Shown here: piece after piece, positions 23,750 to 32,688 of the stretch
Layout: each line of letters starts with the position of its first letter
How positions within the stretch are numbered: the stretch's first letter is position 1
NCBI RefSeq assembly: GCF_024713945.1
Contig: NC_134682.1
Location: 124,001 to 188,000, forward strand
Direction of reading: 5' to 3'
Length of the DNA: 64,000 nucleotides
Source: Dermatophagoides farinae
Taxonomy: Eukaryota; Arthropoda; Arachnida; Sarcoptiformes; Pyroglyphidae
Notes under the pieces: generated by a model
What the model was told of the DNA's origin: nothing
The model's database searches: none
The model's input: the letters and a program-made list of their open reading frames with translations, nothing else
Program-made: the position numbers and the translations under genes

Positions 23750-24699
23750 ATGATGATCACGGCTTCTACAACTGGATCTCTGGACAATAATAATAGCAGC
23801 CAAGCAATTGTACATTCGGTCGGAAACGTCTTTCAAATCAGTCCGTTCAGTCTGGCTAGCCGACGGAGTGCATTTTCGCCTTACAGGGTAAGTGTTCGAT
23901 TTTCATCGTTAGATATTGATCTAATCTAATATCATTTATCAGCCATCGACTGTATTGACCAATCTACAACGTGGTAACATCCAAACACAAACATCGAATG
24001 AACCAGTTTATCGTAGTGTCCATCAATTGGCTGCATTGGGTGAATTATTCTTGTGTCATTTAGGTAGCTATTGTTTTCAGCTGTAAAAAAATTAAATTTA
24101 AACTGAAATTTTTTCCAATTTTTCGACAGACAATAAAGTTGTCAACAAAATCGATGAAAAAGGATTGACACCAATACTATGGGCTGCTTCTTATGGCCAA
24201 TTAGCATCCATACAAACATTACATAAACATGGTGCCAATATTCATTTCAAAGGATCAGCTGGCGAGAATGCATTAATGTTGGCAGCATCTAATGGACATT
24301 TAGCCGTAATCAAACATTTAATTCAGTTGGGTATCGATCTTAACGAAACGGATGAAGTATAATGCCTAAGAGAATAATGATGTGTCATTATCATGTTGCT
24401 AATATCAATTTTTGTTTTATCCACTAGGATGGCAACACTGCATTAATGTATGCCGTTTATGGTGATTATAAAACTTGTGTGCAAGAATTGTTGAATAATA
24501 ATGCTGATATAACTGCTGAGAATAGTAATCTTGATACGGCTTATTCTATTGCGGTAAAACGAAATTTTCATTCAGGTAATGTGTGTGTGTCTATTGGATT
24601 AGAGATTTTACTAATCAAATGTCTGATCTGATTATTTCATTAGTTCGTGAGCTATTGGAAACGTATACATTTAATTTATTGAATCATCAACAAACTTAA
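23750..24699 (+). CDS. ANKRA2/RFXANK-like ankyrin-repeat protein
   Basis: Small ankyrin protein. The vertebrate relatives ANKRA2 and RFXANK bind PxLPx(I/L) peptides in partners such as class IIa histone deacetylases, and RFXANK is also part of the RFX complex. Five exons join in phase: 23750-23887, 23943-24063, 24130-24356, 24428-24575 and 24644-24699, giving 229 residues. An N-terminal low-complexity part (about 60 residues) is followed by VHQLAALGEL, the usual lead-in of this family. Ankyrin repeats follow (GLTPILWAASYGQLASIQTL, ENALMLAASNGHLAVIKHL, GNTALMYAVYGDYKTCVQEL) and a degenerate last repeat. The length matches the family. Invertebrates usually have one such gene, so I do not choose between the two vertebrate names. 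AATAAA follows at 24741. The gene converges on the phosphatase gene with a gap of 118 bases. Confidence 0.85.
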
Positions 24700-24817
24700 A
24701 ACGATCTTCGAACATCTTTTACTCACATTTGTTTCACATGAATAAAAACACAGTTCCATCACTACTATTTTTTCAGTCTTTGTTTTCAGATTTAATTTAA
24801 TATATATTGATTGTTGT

Positions 24818-27676
24818 TCATCGAATGATTGATTGCTGTTGAAATTGATCGGTAGCCGGTTGATTAGCGGTCGTATCGATACGAATGACACGAATTTTTT
24901 CTTGATGAGCAAATAAAACACAGCATTCATTGTCATTGCCACAATAATGTGAGCAGGAAAAAATGGTGACACATTTTTGGCCAAAATGTATCATGAATCC
25001 AAGTTTAGGTACTTCATGTGCCCGAATCAAATGTGTGAGACGATTTTCGGCGAAAAAATTATCCAATGCACGTTCATTGAAATAAAATGCTGTACCACGT
25101 TTCGTATTGGGCAGATATCCTTGTCGTAGATTTTCATTACGAATTTGATAGAGATTCTGTATGGTCATAAAATGTTCTTGATTTATTGGATCCGACCACA
25201 TTATTTCCCATGCAACGGGACAATCCGATTCTGGACTCATTACGATGGGCGGTATTCGTTTTTCCAGATCGGTCAAACGTGTTACCTGATGTGGAATACC
25301 ACCATGTGAACAGAATATCGTCTCATCAATGGTAGCACTCAGTGGTAGCCTATCAAACAGACGATTGGTTAGATCCCAAAATCTTTGTCCATAAACTTGA
25401 TCATATTTTTGCCATAGTTCACGTCGATATGTGTATTTGTTTTGTATTTCACGAATTTCATGATTTCCTCTTAGTAATGTGATCATTTTTGGCATCAAAA
25501 CTTTCATCGAAAACAGATAAAGTGCACATTCAATACTCCAACGACCACGATCAACATAATCGCCAAGGAATAGATAATGTACACCAGCGGCTGGAAATTG
25601 TTTCCAAATTGTCATCTCTAATGACATAAGATCTTCAAGATTACCATGTATGTCACCAATGATAAAACATGGTGAATTTAATTGTTTTACACGTTGTTCT
25701 TTCTGTAGCATTGGTTCCAATTCATCGGCCATCATCTGAAACATTTGAAACAATCGCTCACGTTCATTCACCATGAATCCATCAATGAATCTTTTTGTAT
25801 GATTAAATTCACGTATTTTACGTAGGAAAAAATTTGCCGGATATTCTGGTTCTAAAAGATGAATTCGTTGTATATCTACCAATGCTGATTTTCGTTGTGG
25901 TGAATCACTTTTCGCTTTATTATTCTCATGCCTTACAAGTTCACATCGATCATAGTAACCATCCTGATTGATGTGTATTTGAATCGGTGATAATTTATAA
26001 CGTTTCGATCGGCATGATTGACAGATTTCATTCTGATATTTGCGCTGAACAACCAATCGAAGTACTGATGATGCCGATTCTTGCTTAGATGATTGATTTG
26101 CCGATTGAGTTGTTGTTATACGTTTCGTAATATGATCGAATATCGATTTTTTTGATCGACACAACAATGATGTACCACGAAATTGATGTGTTGCAATGAT
26201 GGTCAAAAATTTTCGCCACGTAATCGCCTGTTTCGCGCGATTTCCTTTTCCAACCGATTGTGCCTGAAATAATTCCATTGCTTCACGAGTTTTCTGTTCC
26301 AATGGATCGCCACGTAACTTTTTATCACCACACGTGATATTGTAAAGGTCTCTAAGCATTCTTTTCATGTCTTCTTCATACAGGACACCATTTTGTTTCG
26401 TATCATAATAACGAAATACGAATTTAATGCGTACTTCATCATGTGGTGTATCCTGTTCCAAAGCGACCAAACCGAGTAATAGTTCATGAAAGCAAAGAAA
26501 ACCATTCTTCATGTAATTGAATGCAATGAATAAACGATCCAAATTCAAATCCGGTAAATCCAGGCCAAGCCTGAGTAAACATTGACGAAACGAATCGGAT
26601 GTCATATAATAACTAGGATAACAATGTTCCAAGAATTCATAATACAATCGTTCAACATCATTTTCGGTCACTTTCACGGATTTTAGCCACGATTCTTCAA
26701 TGTTTCTCGGTATACCGTCTTTAGAAACGAAATGGAATACCTGATTTGAACTAAATTCTTCAATCTTTTGCGCAATCATATGTGGATTGATATTGGCCGG
26801 GGGACAAAATTTGACTAGTTCTGGCCCCCAAAGATTTTCCACAGAACCATCTCGAACGTGATTTAAATCAAGCCAATCAAGACGATCACTGGTTTGGCAG
26901 CAAACAAATTTATCAGGCGATTGTTCAATGTTTGAATCGATACGTACATAGAATGCTAATCGTGTAATGAATCGATTTGTCTGTGGTAATTGTAATCGAA
27001 GGATTTCAATCAATCGAATGTGGCTGTAGAATGGATGATTCTTAAGGTATTCATATCGATTTGCCGATTCATTGGCGAATATCCATGAAACGCTTTCTTT
27101 GGCTGATTTGATCCAGCAATTTTTCTGTGGCCATTGTGCAACGACACACGGTAACCATATGAATGGTGATGATGATGATTTCAATATGCATACCTTTTCA
27201 TGAACAGGACAATGGATGAAAAAACAGCAACAATCATAAAGCTTTTCATAAATATTCGATACCGAACCAATGGGAAGAATGTAGGCCATGTTTTTCGTTT
27301 CAACCATCGATACTGTTGATCTATGATAACTTAGACGAACATATTTCTGTGATGGTTCACGAACATTTTTTCGACTGTGAACAGATGAAACTGTTGCCGG
27401 TGATTTGACCACAGGAATTGTTGTTGTTGCCGTCGAACGATTTGATTTTCGTTGTTGTTGTTGTTGTTCTTTTTTGGGCATCATACGATTGAGAACATTT
27501 TTCATTGGACGAGGAATATTTTGTGTCAAATTCGTTACAGCCGAATAGATATGATCCATCATATGATTGGCAGATGGTAATTTCATTTGAATTTCATTCA
27601 TATCGATATTGGCTGCTTTGATGTTGTTGTTGATCGCTGGACGTCGGCCATCTTTTTTCGGTGACCAAAATGACAT
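24818..27676 (-). CDS. PPP-family Ser/Thr phosphatase with N-terminal EF-hand-like region
   Basis: Intronless reading frame of 952 residues. The C-terminal third is a metal-dependent Ser/Thr phosphatase domain. GDIHG (about residue 673), GDYVDRG, LRGNHE (about 736), CSHGGIP (about 791) and a final RAHE supply the metal ligands and catalytic His/Asp, so it looks active. Before it, around residues 370-500, is an EF-hand-like region with degenerate loops (NYMKNGFLCFHE and DTKQNGVLYEED), resembling neuronal-calcium-sensor geometry more than strong calcium sites. A CxxC pair (EICQSCRSKRY) sits between the two. The first 330 residues begin low-complexity and then form an unrecognised globular region rich in Trp and Cys. 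Known PPEF/RdgC phosphatases carry EF-hands after the catalytic domain, so this order is reversed. The start ATG at 27676 is the first in the frame. The absence of introns could mean an old retrocopy, but the frame is intact. Confidence 0.85.
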   Translation of the reverse strand: MSFWSPKKDGRRPAINNNIKAANIDMNEIQMKLPSANHMMDHIYSAVTNLTQNIPRPMKNVLNRMMPKKEQQQQQRKSNRSTATTTIPVVKSPATVSSVHSRKNVREPSQKYVRLSYHRSTVSMVETKNMAYILPIGSVSNIYEKLYDCCCFFIHCPVHEKVCILKSSSSPFIWLPCVVAQWPQKNCWIKSAKESVSWIFANESANRYEYLKNHPFYSHIRLIEILRLQLPQTNRFITRLAFYVRIDSNIEQSPDKFVCCQTSDRLDWLDLNHVRDGSVENLWGPELVKFCPPANINPHMIAQKIEEFSSNQVFHFVSKDGIPRNIEESWLKSVKVTENDVERLYYEFLEHCYPSYYMTSDSFRQCLLRLGLDLPDLNLDRLFIAFNYMKNGFLCFHELLLGLVALEQDTPHDEVRIKFVFRYYDTKQNGVLYEEDMKRMLRDLYNITCGDKKLRGDPLEQKTREAMELFQAQSVGKGNRAKQAITWRKFLTIIATHQFRGTSLLCRSKKSIFDHITKRITTTQSANQSSKQESASSVLRLVVQRKYQNEICQSCRSKRYKLSPIQIHINQDGYYDRCELVRHENNKAKSDSPQRKSALVDIQRIHLLEPEYPANFFLRKIREFNHTKRFIDGFMVNERERLFQMFQMMADELEPMLQKEQRVKQLNSPCFIIGDIHGNLEDLMSLEMTIWKQFPAAGVHYLFLGDYVDRGRWSIECALYLFSMKVLMPKMITLLRGNHEIREIQNKYTYRRELWQKYDQVYGQRFWDLTNRLFDRLPLSATIDETIFCSHGGIPHQVTRLTDLEKRIPPIVMSPESDCPVAWEIMWSDPINQEHFMTIQNLYQIRNENLRQGYLPNTKRGTAFYFNERALDNFFAENRLTHLIRAHEVPKLGFMIHFGQKCVTIFSCSHYCGNDNECCVLFAHQEKIRVIRIDTTANQPATDQFQQQSIIR

Positions 27677-28105
27677 TCGAATTTTGGATGAATATTGTTA
27701 TTTTACCCACCAGGTTAAACACACAAATCAGAAATTACTGCTAAATAATGCTTATTTATATGCACAACACGGCCAACAACCAATAATGGACAAGAATTCA
27801 AATTCAAATTCAAATTTATTAGATTTTATTTCAATTAAAAAATAAGTTCAGTTTATAATTTCATTTTGTTTTTTTCTTGACAAAGGGGGGCGGTATATGT
27901 ATGTATGTATGAGGTGTGTGTATTATCGGATTCGATAGTTTGTGCATGGATGTTGTGAATGCACAGACATTTGCAAAAAAAAAATATAAATTAATAACGA
28001 CAATCGATCAGTTAATTTCAATTAAAAACATTTGAATTTATGGTAGAAAAGAGTTAAAAAAAATTCGATTGATCCATCTTGATGATCCAGTTGTTTCAGT
28101 TCTTC
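27677..28105. other. Intergenic between phosphatase 5' end and eEF2 3' end
   Basis: Both flanking genes are on minus, so this holds the eEF2 3' UTR and the phosphatase promoter. It has a G-rich patch (GGGGGG near 27886-27891) and TATG repeats near 27897-27911. I see no gene in it. Confidence 0.5.
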
Positions 28106-30834
28106 TCAAAGTTTATCGAAATAATTGTCCAATTCGGGCAATGAATCCTTAAGACCTTTACGTTTACGTGTATCCATAACAACTTGATATGGACGGGATT
28201 TACCATCCAACGGATCGCCAGGCAAAATTTGCCAATGATCAAATACACATTGTGGGAAAGCTTGGCCACCAGTGTTTGAACGAAGATCGGCAGTAAAACC
28301 GAATGATTCATTTACTGGCAAATAGGCTTTGACAGTGAACATAGGTGTACCGACAACTTGTGATTCTTCAAATACATGGCCACGACGTCTATTCAACACA
28401 CCATAGATACCACCAACGGCTTGTTCAGGACATTGAATTTCCACCAAATAGACCGGTTCCAAAAGACGAGGTTGAGCGGTCAAAAGGCAGGCATAAAGAC
28501 AACGACGAGCTGTCGGAATGATTTGACCACCACCACGATGGATAGCATCAGCATGCAAAGTTACATCATGAATGTTGAAACGAACACCACGCATGTTTTC
28601 TTCACAAAGTACACTCTGTGTTCCAAGATGATAATGAGAATTAGTCAATTAATTAGATAATAATAATCGGTAATGACTTACCTCTTTGGTGGCCCATTGA
28701 AATCCAGCAACAACGCTATCTTTGATTTCGTTTAAATATTGCACACCTTTGGTTACATCGACCAAAAGATTTGGTCCAGTACCTTCGGGTCCAAAAGCCC
28801 AGATTTTACGGGCATCGGTTGCATCCCAATTATATTTATCAGCTAAGAATCGAGCACGCACTTTGAAATCATCACGTGGATTGATGTCACCTTTATCAAT
28901 GTCTTCGGCAATACCATCCTGAAGAGGACATGCTTTCATGAACAAACGATTATGTTTGTTTGGTGATTTAGACAAGCACATAATTTCAGATTCTTCTGAA
29001 ACAGTTTCTCGATACGATACAACTGGATCCGATGTTTTGATTGGAATTTGGGCATGATCTTCTTCCAAATCTTTTAGACAAATTTCCAAATGAAGTTCAC
29101 CAGCACCTGCTACAATATGTTCACCCGATTCTTCAATGATACATTGTACCATAGGATCAGATTTAGCCAAACGTTTTAAACCTTCTACCAATTTAGGTAA
29201 ATCGGCAGGATTTTTCGGTTCAACAGCAACACGCACAACAGGCGATACGGAGAATTTCATCACTTTCATGTTGTGTGCATCTTTAAATGTTGAAATGGTA
29301 CCGGTTTTGACCAAAAATTGATCAACACCAACTAAACCACAAATATTGCCGCATGGTACATTTTCAATTGATTCCACATAACGACCCATCATCAATACAG
29401 TTCTATTGAAATAAACAATGATTAATACATGATTCAATTCAATTTGAAAGTTCATCACACAACACTTACCGTTGAATGGCCTTCTCAACCAAATCCTCTT
29501 TTTTACCATGCACATAATTTGGTCCCATTATACGGACTTTTTGCCCAGAAGCGACAATACCAGAGAAAACACGACCAAAAGCATAGAAACGTCCTTTATC
29601 AGATGTCGGTACCATTTTCGAAATGTACATCATCAATGGACCTTCCGGATTACAAGATTTAATGGCAACAGCAGCTTCATCATCATGTGGTCCTTCATAC
29701 AACAATTCCATACGATACTTTTGAGCTGTGATTGGTGATGGCAAATGAATGGCAATCATCTGAAGCAATGAATCACCAGCAGGTAACCAGGTTCGCATAA
29801 CAACTTTCAATAAATTCTTGCCATCTTTTTCTTTATCTTCACCTTTCAATACGATGTTTAATTTCTCCAACAATTTAGCAGTCTCCTCTTTTTTAAAGTT
29901 CATGATGGCATCGAAAACTTTAAAGATTGGATCCAAGACAAACATACAGAAAGCACGTTTGTATCCTTCATCAAAACGTTTTGACCACTTTTTCGCTGTA
30001 GGATTGTAAAAGTTTTCCCCCCATAATCGATTCATCAATTTATCGACATCAATTTTGAATTTTTCCGAATACAATTCAGCAAATTGTTTCAATGAAAAAG
30101 CCCAGCCATGTAAACCGGAACCAAAACCAACGGAACCTTTGGATGGATCGACACGAATGTCGCCCATGGGCCCATTTTCATCAGCATATGTCGAAATGAT
30201 GACGTTGACATTTTCGACGATACGAGTGAATTTTTGATACAAATCTTCTTGCTCCAATTGAAGGGTAAGCATGGCCAAGTCCATTTTGTTCATGAACAAT
30301 ACCGGCTTGATACGTTCGGCAATAGCTTGACGTAATACAGTTTCAGTTTGGACACAAACACCAGACACACAATCAACGACAACCAAAGCACCATCGGTTA
30401 CACGAAGAGCAGCCGTAACTTCGGATGAAAAATCAACGTGGCCGGGACTATCAATCAAATTGATCAAGAAACCTTTTTCGTCGGATTCTTTTTGATCGGC
30501 ACTAGTGATGAAAACCATATCTTGTTCACGCATTTCGAAATACATCGAAATAGCGGTCGATTTGATCGTAATACAACGTTCTTGTTCATCCTTACGGGTA
30601 TCGGTAAAACGCATTTCACCAGCTTTAGCTGCAGCAATGATACCGGCTTTCGATACCAATGAATCGGTCAATGTCGATTTACCATGATCGACATGAGCAA
30701 TGACAGACATGTTACGAATATTCCGTTTTTTGTTCATAAGAACACGGATTTCGTCGACAGTAAAATTGACCTAAGCAAATATTGGTATATAAATCATCAT
30801 TCAATCAAATAAATATTCGATAATAACTTACCAT
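28106..30834 (-). CDS. eEF2: Eukaryotic translation elongation factor 2
   Basis: GTPase that moves peptidyl-tRNA and mRNA through the cytosolic ribosome after each peptide bond. Four coding exons on minus: 30834-30832 (the ATG alone), 30770-29470, 29402-28682 and 28615-28106, giving 844 residues, the usual arthropod length. The P-loop is AHVDHGKST at residues 26-34. [10 protein letters not shown] contains the Thr that eEF2 kinase modifies in other animals. NKMD and the switch sequences are present. The diphthamide His is about residue 701 in DAIHRGGGQ. The protein ends in NYFDKL where most animals have NFLDKL. The introns are 49-66 bases, and the first splits directly after the start codon. 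No anomaly suggests loss of function. The gene diverges from TRAP-beta. Confidence 0.98.
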
Positions 30835-31766
30835 TTTTGTTGTTGTCGGTTAAATACAATAGCGATGAATTCGTCAAAAAGAAAATTTGAAATAACAAAA
30901 AAAACTAAGAAAAATGAAAATAAAATGAAGGAGCTTTTTTCCTTTTATTGGATGATTTTTTTTTTGACGACGACGATGGTTGATGATTCGAAAACGTTAT
31001 GGCTAAGACAATGTGTGTGTGTGAGTGTGCAGAAGCAAAATGCAATGAGAAACAATGTGTGTGTGTGTGTGGTTTTTAAAACAGTGCGTTGAAAGCACGA
31101 CAGGACAGCGTGTACAATACGGAAGACAGCCTATGATGTTGCTTCCACTTGTCTTCTGAGTGTGTCAATAGTTTTAGCTGTAGCTTTTTTACATTAATGA
31201 GCTTGACTTTTATTCGTACGTTCTATCTGAACAGTTTTAAAATTTTTTGATACTTTTTTCATCAATTTAATATTCAAAATAATTTCTCTGAACTTGAATT
31301 GGATGATTAATAATTGATAATTTTTTAATTAATCATCCAGTATGCATGAATGACAATTTAAGGATTGGAATATAATTTTATTTTCAAATTTTTTTCAACA
31401 ACTTGGCCGGAAATTAGAATCGATCGAGATTATCTTTCACTGATTCCGCTATTTGATGAATTGCATTTTTGTCAGAAAAATCTATGAATATGGCCATTCA
31501 ATTTATGATTAAAAATAGAATTATCAGCTTGCTATTATCAAAAAGACGGGAATAAAAATTAAAATCATTGAATCAAACATTGTATATGAACGGTTATTGC
31601 ATACGTCATGCTAATATTGGCTGTACGTCTATTATAATAGCGGCTCGTGCATTTTTTGAAATAAAAATTTTTCCACGTATTCTTCGGATATCGTATACTT
31701 TCATCGAGATAAACACTGAGTGTATATTGGATTTATTAAATTTTTCCATCAATTTTTTCGACCACC
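30835..31766. promoter_or_regulatory. Divergent upstream region of eEF2 and TRAP-beta
   Basis: About 930 bases lie between two outward-facing start codons, so both promoters must be here unless 5' UTR introns extend further. It contains two GT/TG runs near 31013-31070 and a perfect 11-bp inverted repeat (GGATGATTAAT and its complement) near 31300-31340. No canonical TATA box was identified. A 91-codon open stretch at 31568-31843 lacks an ATG start and is not supported. Confidence 0.5.
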
Positions 31767-32553
31767 ATGTTGACCATGACCAGAAACATTCCTTTCATAT
31801 TGTTTGTTCTAATAAGCTGGACATTAATGGTCAGTACAGATGAACAGAATTCGGATCGTGCGAGGTTATTGGCTGAAAAACAAGTGCTAAATAAATATTT
31901 GGTCGAAAATAAAGACATTCTGATTAATTACAACATTTTCAATGTTGGTTCTAGGTTTGTAGAAAAATTAACCTTTTCCATTTGACTCGTTTCTAATATA
32001 TACGATTTATTGTTTACATATTCAAAATTAGCTCAGCAATAAATGTTAAACTTTCCGATAATACATTTTCGTTGGCTCATTTCGACATTGTTGGTGGTTC
32101 ATTGAAATTTACAATACCACGAATTGCACCGTAAGTAAATCAAAATTTGAAATCAACTCTTTTATTTAATAAATATTCTTAGACAATCAAATACAACGCA
32201 CACTGTTGTCGTACGACCTAAAGAAGGTATATGGGGTCGTTTTAATTTTACCGCTGGTGAATTGATCTATTCGAGTGAAGGAAGTAACGAATTACAATAT
32301 GGATATACAAGTGAACCAGGTGATGGATATATTGTTTCACTCAAAGAATTTGATAAACGATTCTCACCACATTATGTAAGTTATTGCTTCAACAATATTG
32401 ATTGCTTAAATCGAATCTTTTTTATTTCGAAAAAAATAGTATGATTGGGCCGCATTTTTAATCATCTCAATGGCAACCGTTTTACTTCCATATCTTCTTT
32501 GGAATGGTAGCAAAAATAAATATGAAAAATTAAGTGCTCGAAAAACAAAATGA
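31767..32553 (+). CDS. SSR2: Translocon-associated protein beta subunit
   Basis: Subunit of the TRAP complex, which sits beside the Sec61 channel in the ER membrane and aids translocation of selected nascent proteins. Four exons join in phase: 31767-31954, 32032-32130, 32183-32375 and 32440-32553, giving 197 residues. The N-terminus is a signal peptide (hydrophobic RNIPFILFVLISWTLMV). A lumenal domain follows with the family landmarks ARLLAEKQVLNKYLVE, YNIFNVGS, IPRIAP, THTVVVRP and FNFTAGELIYS. The segment EFDKRFSPHYYDWAAF leads into one membrane helix (about residues 164-183), then a short basic cytosolic tail (NKYEKLSARKTK). The length matches the family. Three closely spaced start ATGs or Met codons allow a few residues of doubt. 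A poly-A signal is at 32639-32644. The 3' end faces MFE-2 with a gap of 135 bases. Confidence 0.95.
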
Positions 32554-32638
32554 TCTGATGGAATGAATGAGTGAATCAATCAATCAATTTTCTTTATATT
32601 CATCATTGTTAATTGTATATGGGAATAATTATTTTATA

Positions 32639-32644
32639 AATAAA
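32639..32644 (+). promoter_or_regulatory. Poly-A signal of TRAP-beta
   Basis: AATAAA 86 bases past the TRAP-beta stop. Transcripts ending here would nearly touch the MFE-2 3' end from the other strand. Confidence 0.65.
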
Positions 32645-32688
32645 AAAAATTTTGAAAAAAATCTGCCATTTTTTAGCCAACAAATTGA

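Noticed and set aside
27609-27845. Open frame on + overlapping the phosphatase start
   Set aside because: Antisense shadow of the phosphatase N-terminus extended into intergenic repeats.
28376-30687. Several open frames on + across eEF2
   Set aside because: Antisense shadows of a highly conserved gene; no independent support.
31568-31843. 91-codon frame before and over TRAP-beta exon 1
   Set aside because: Begins with TTG, overlaps the TRAP-beta signal peptide in another frame and shows no motif.
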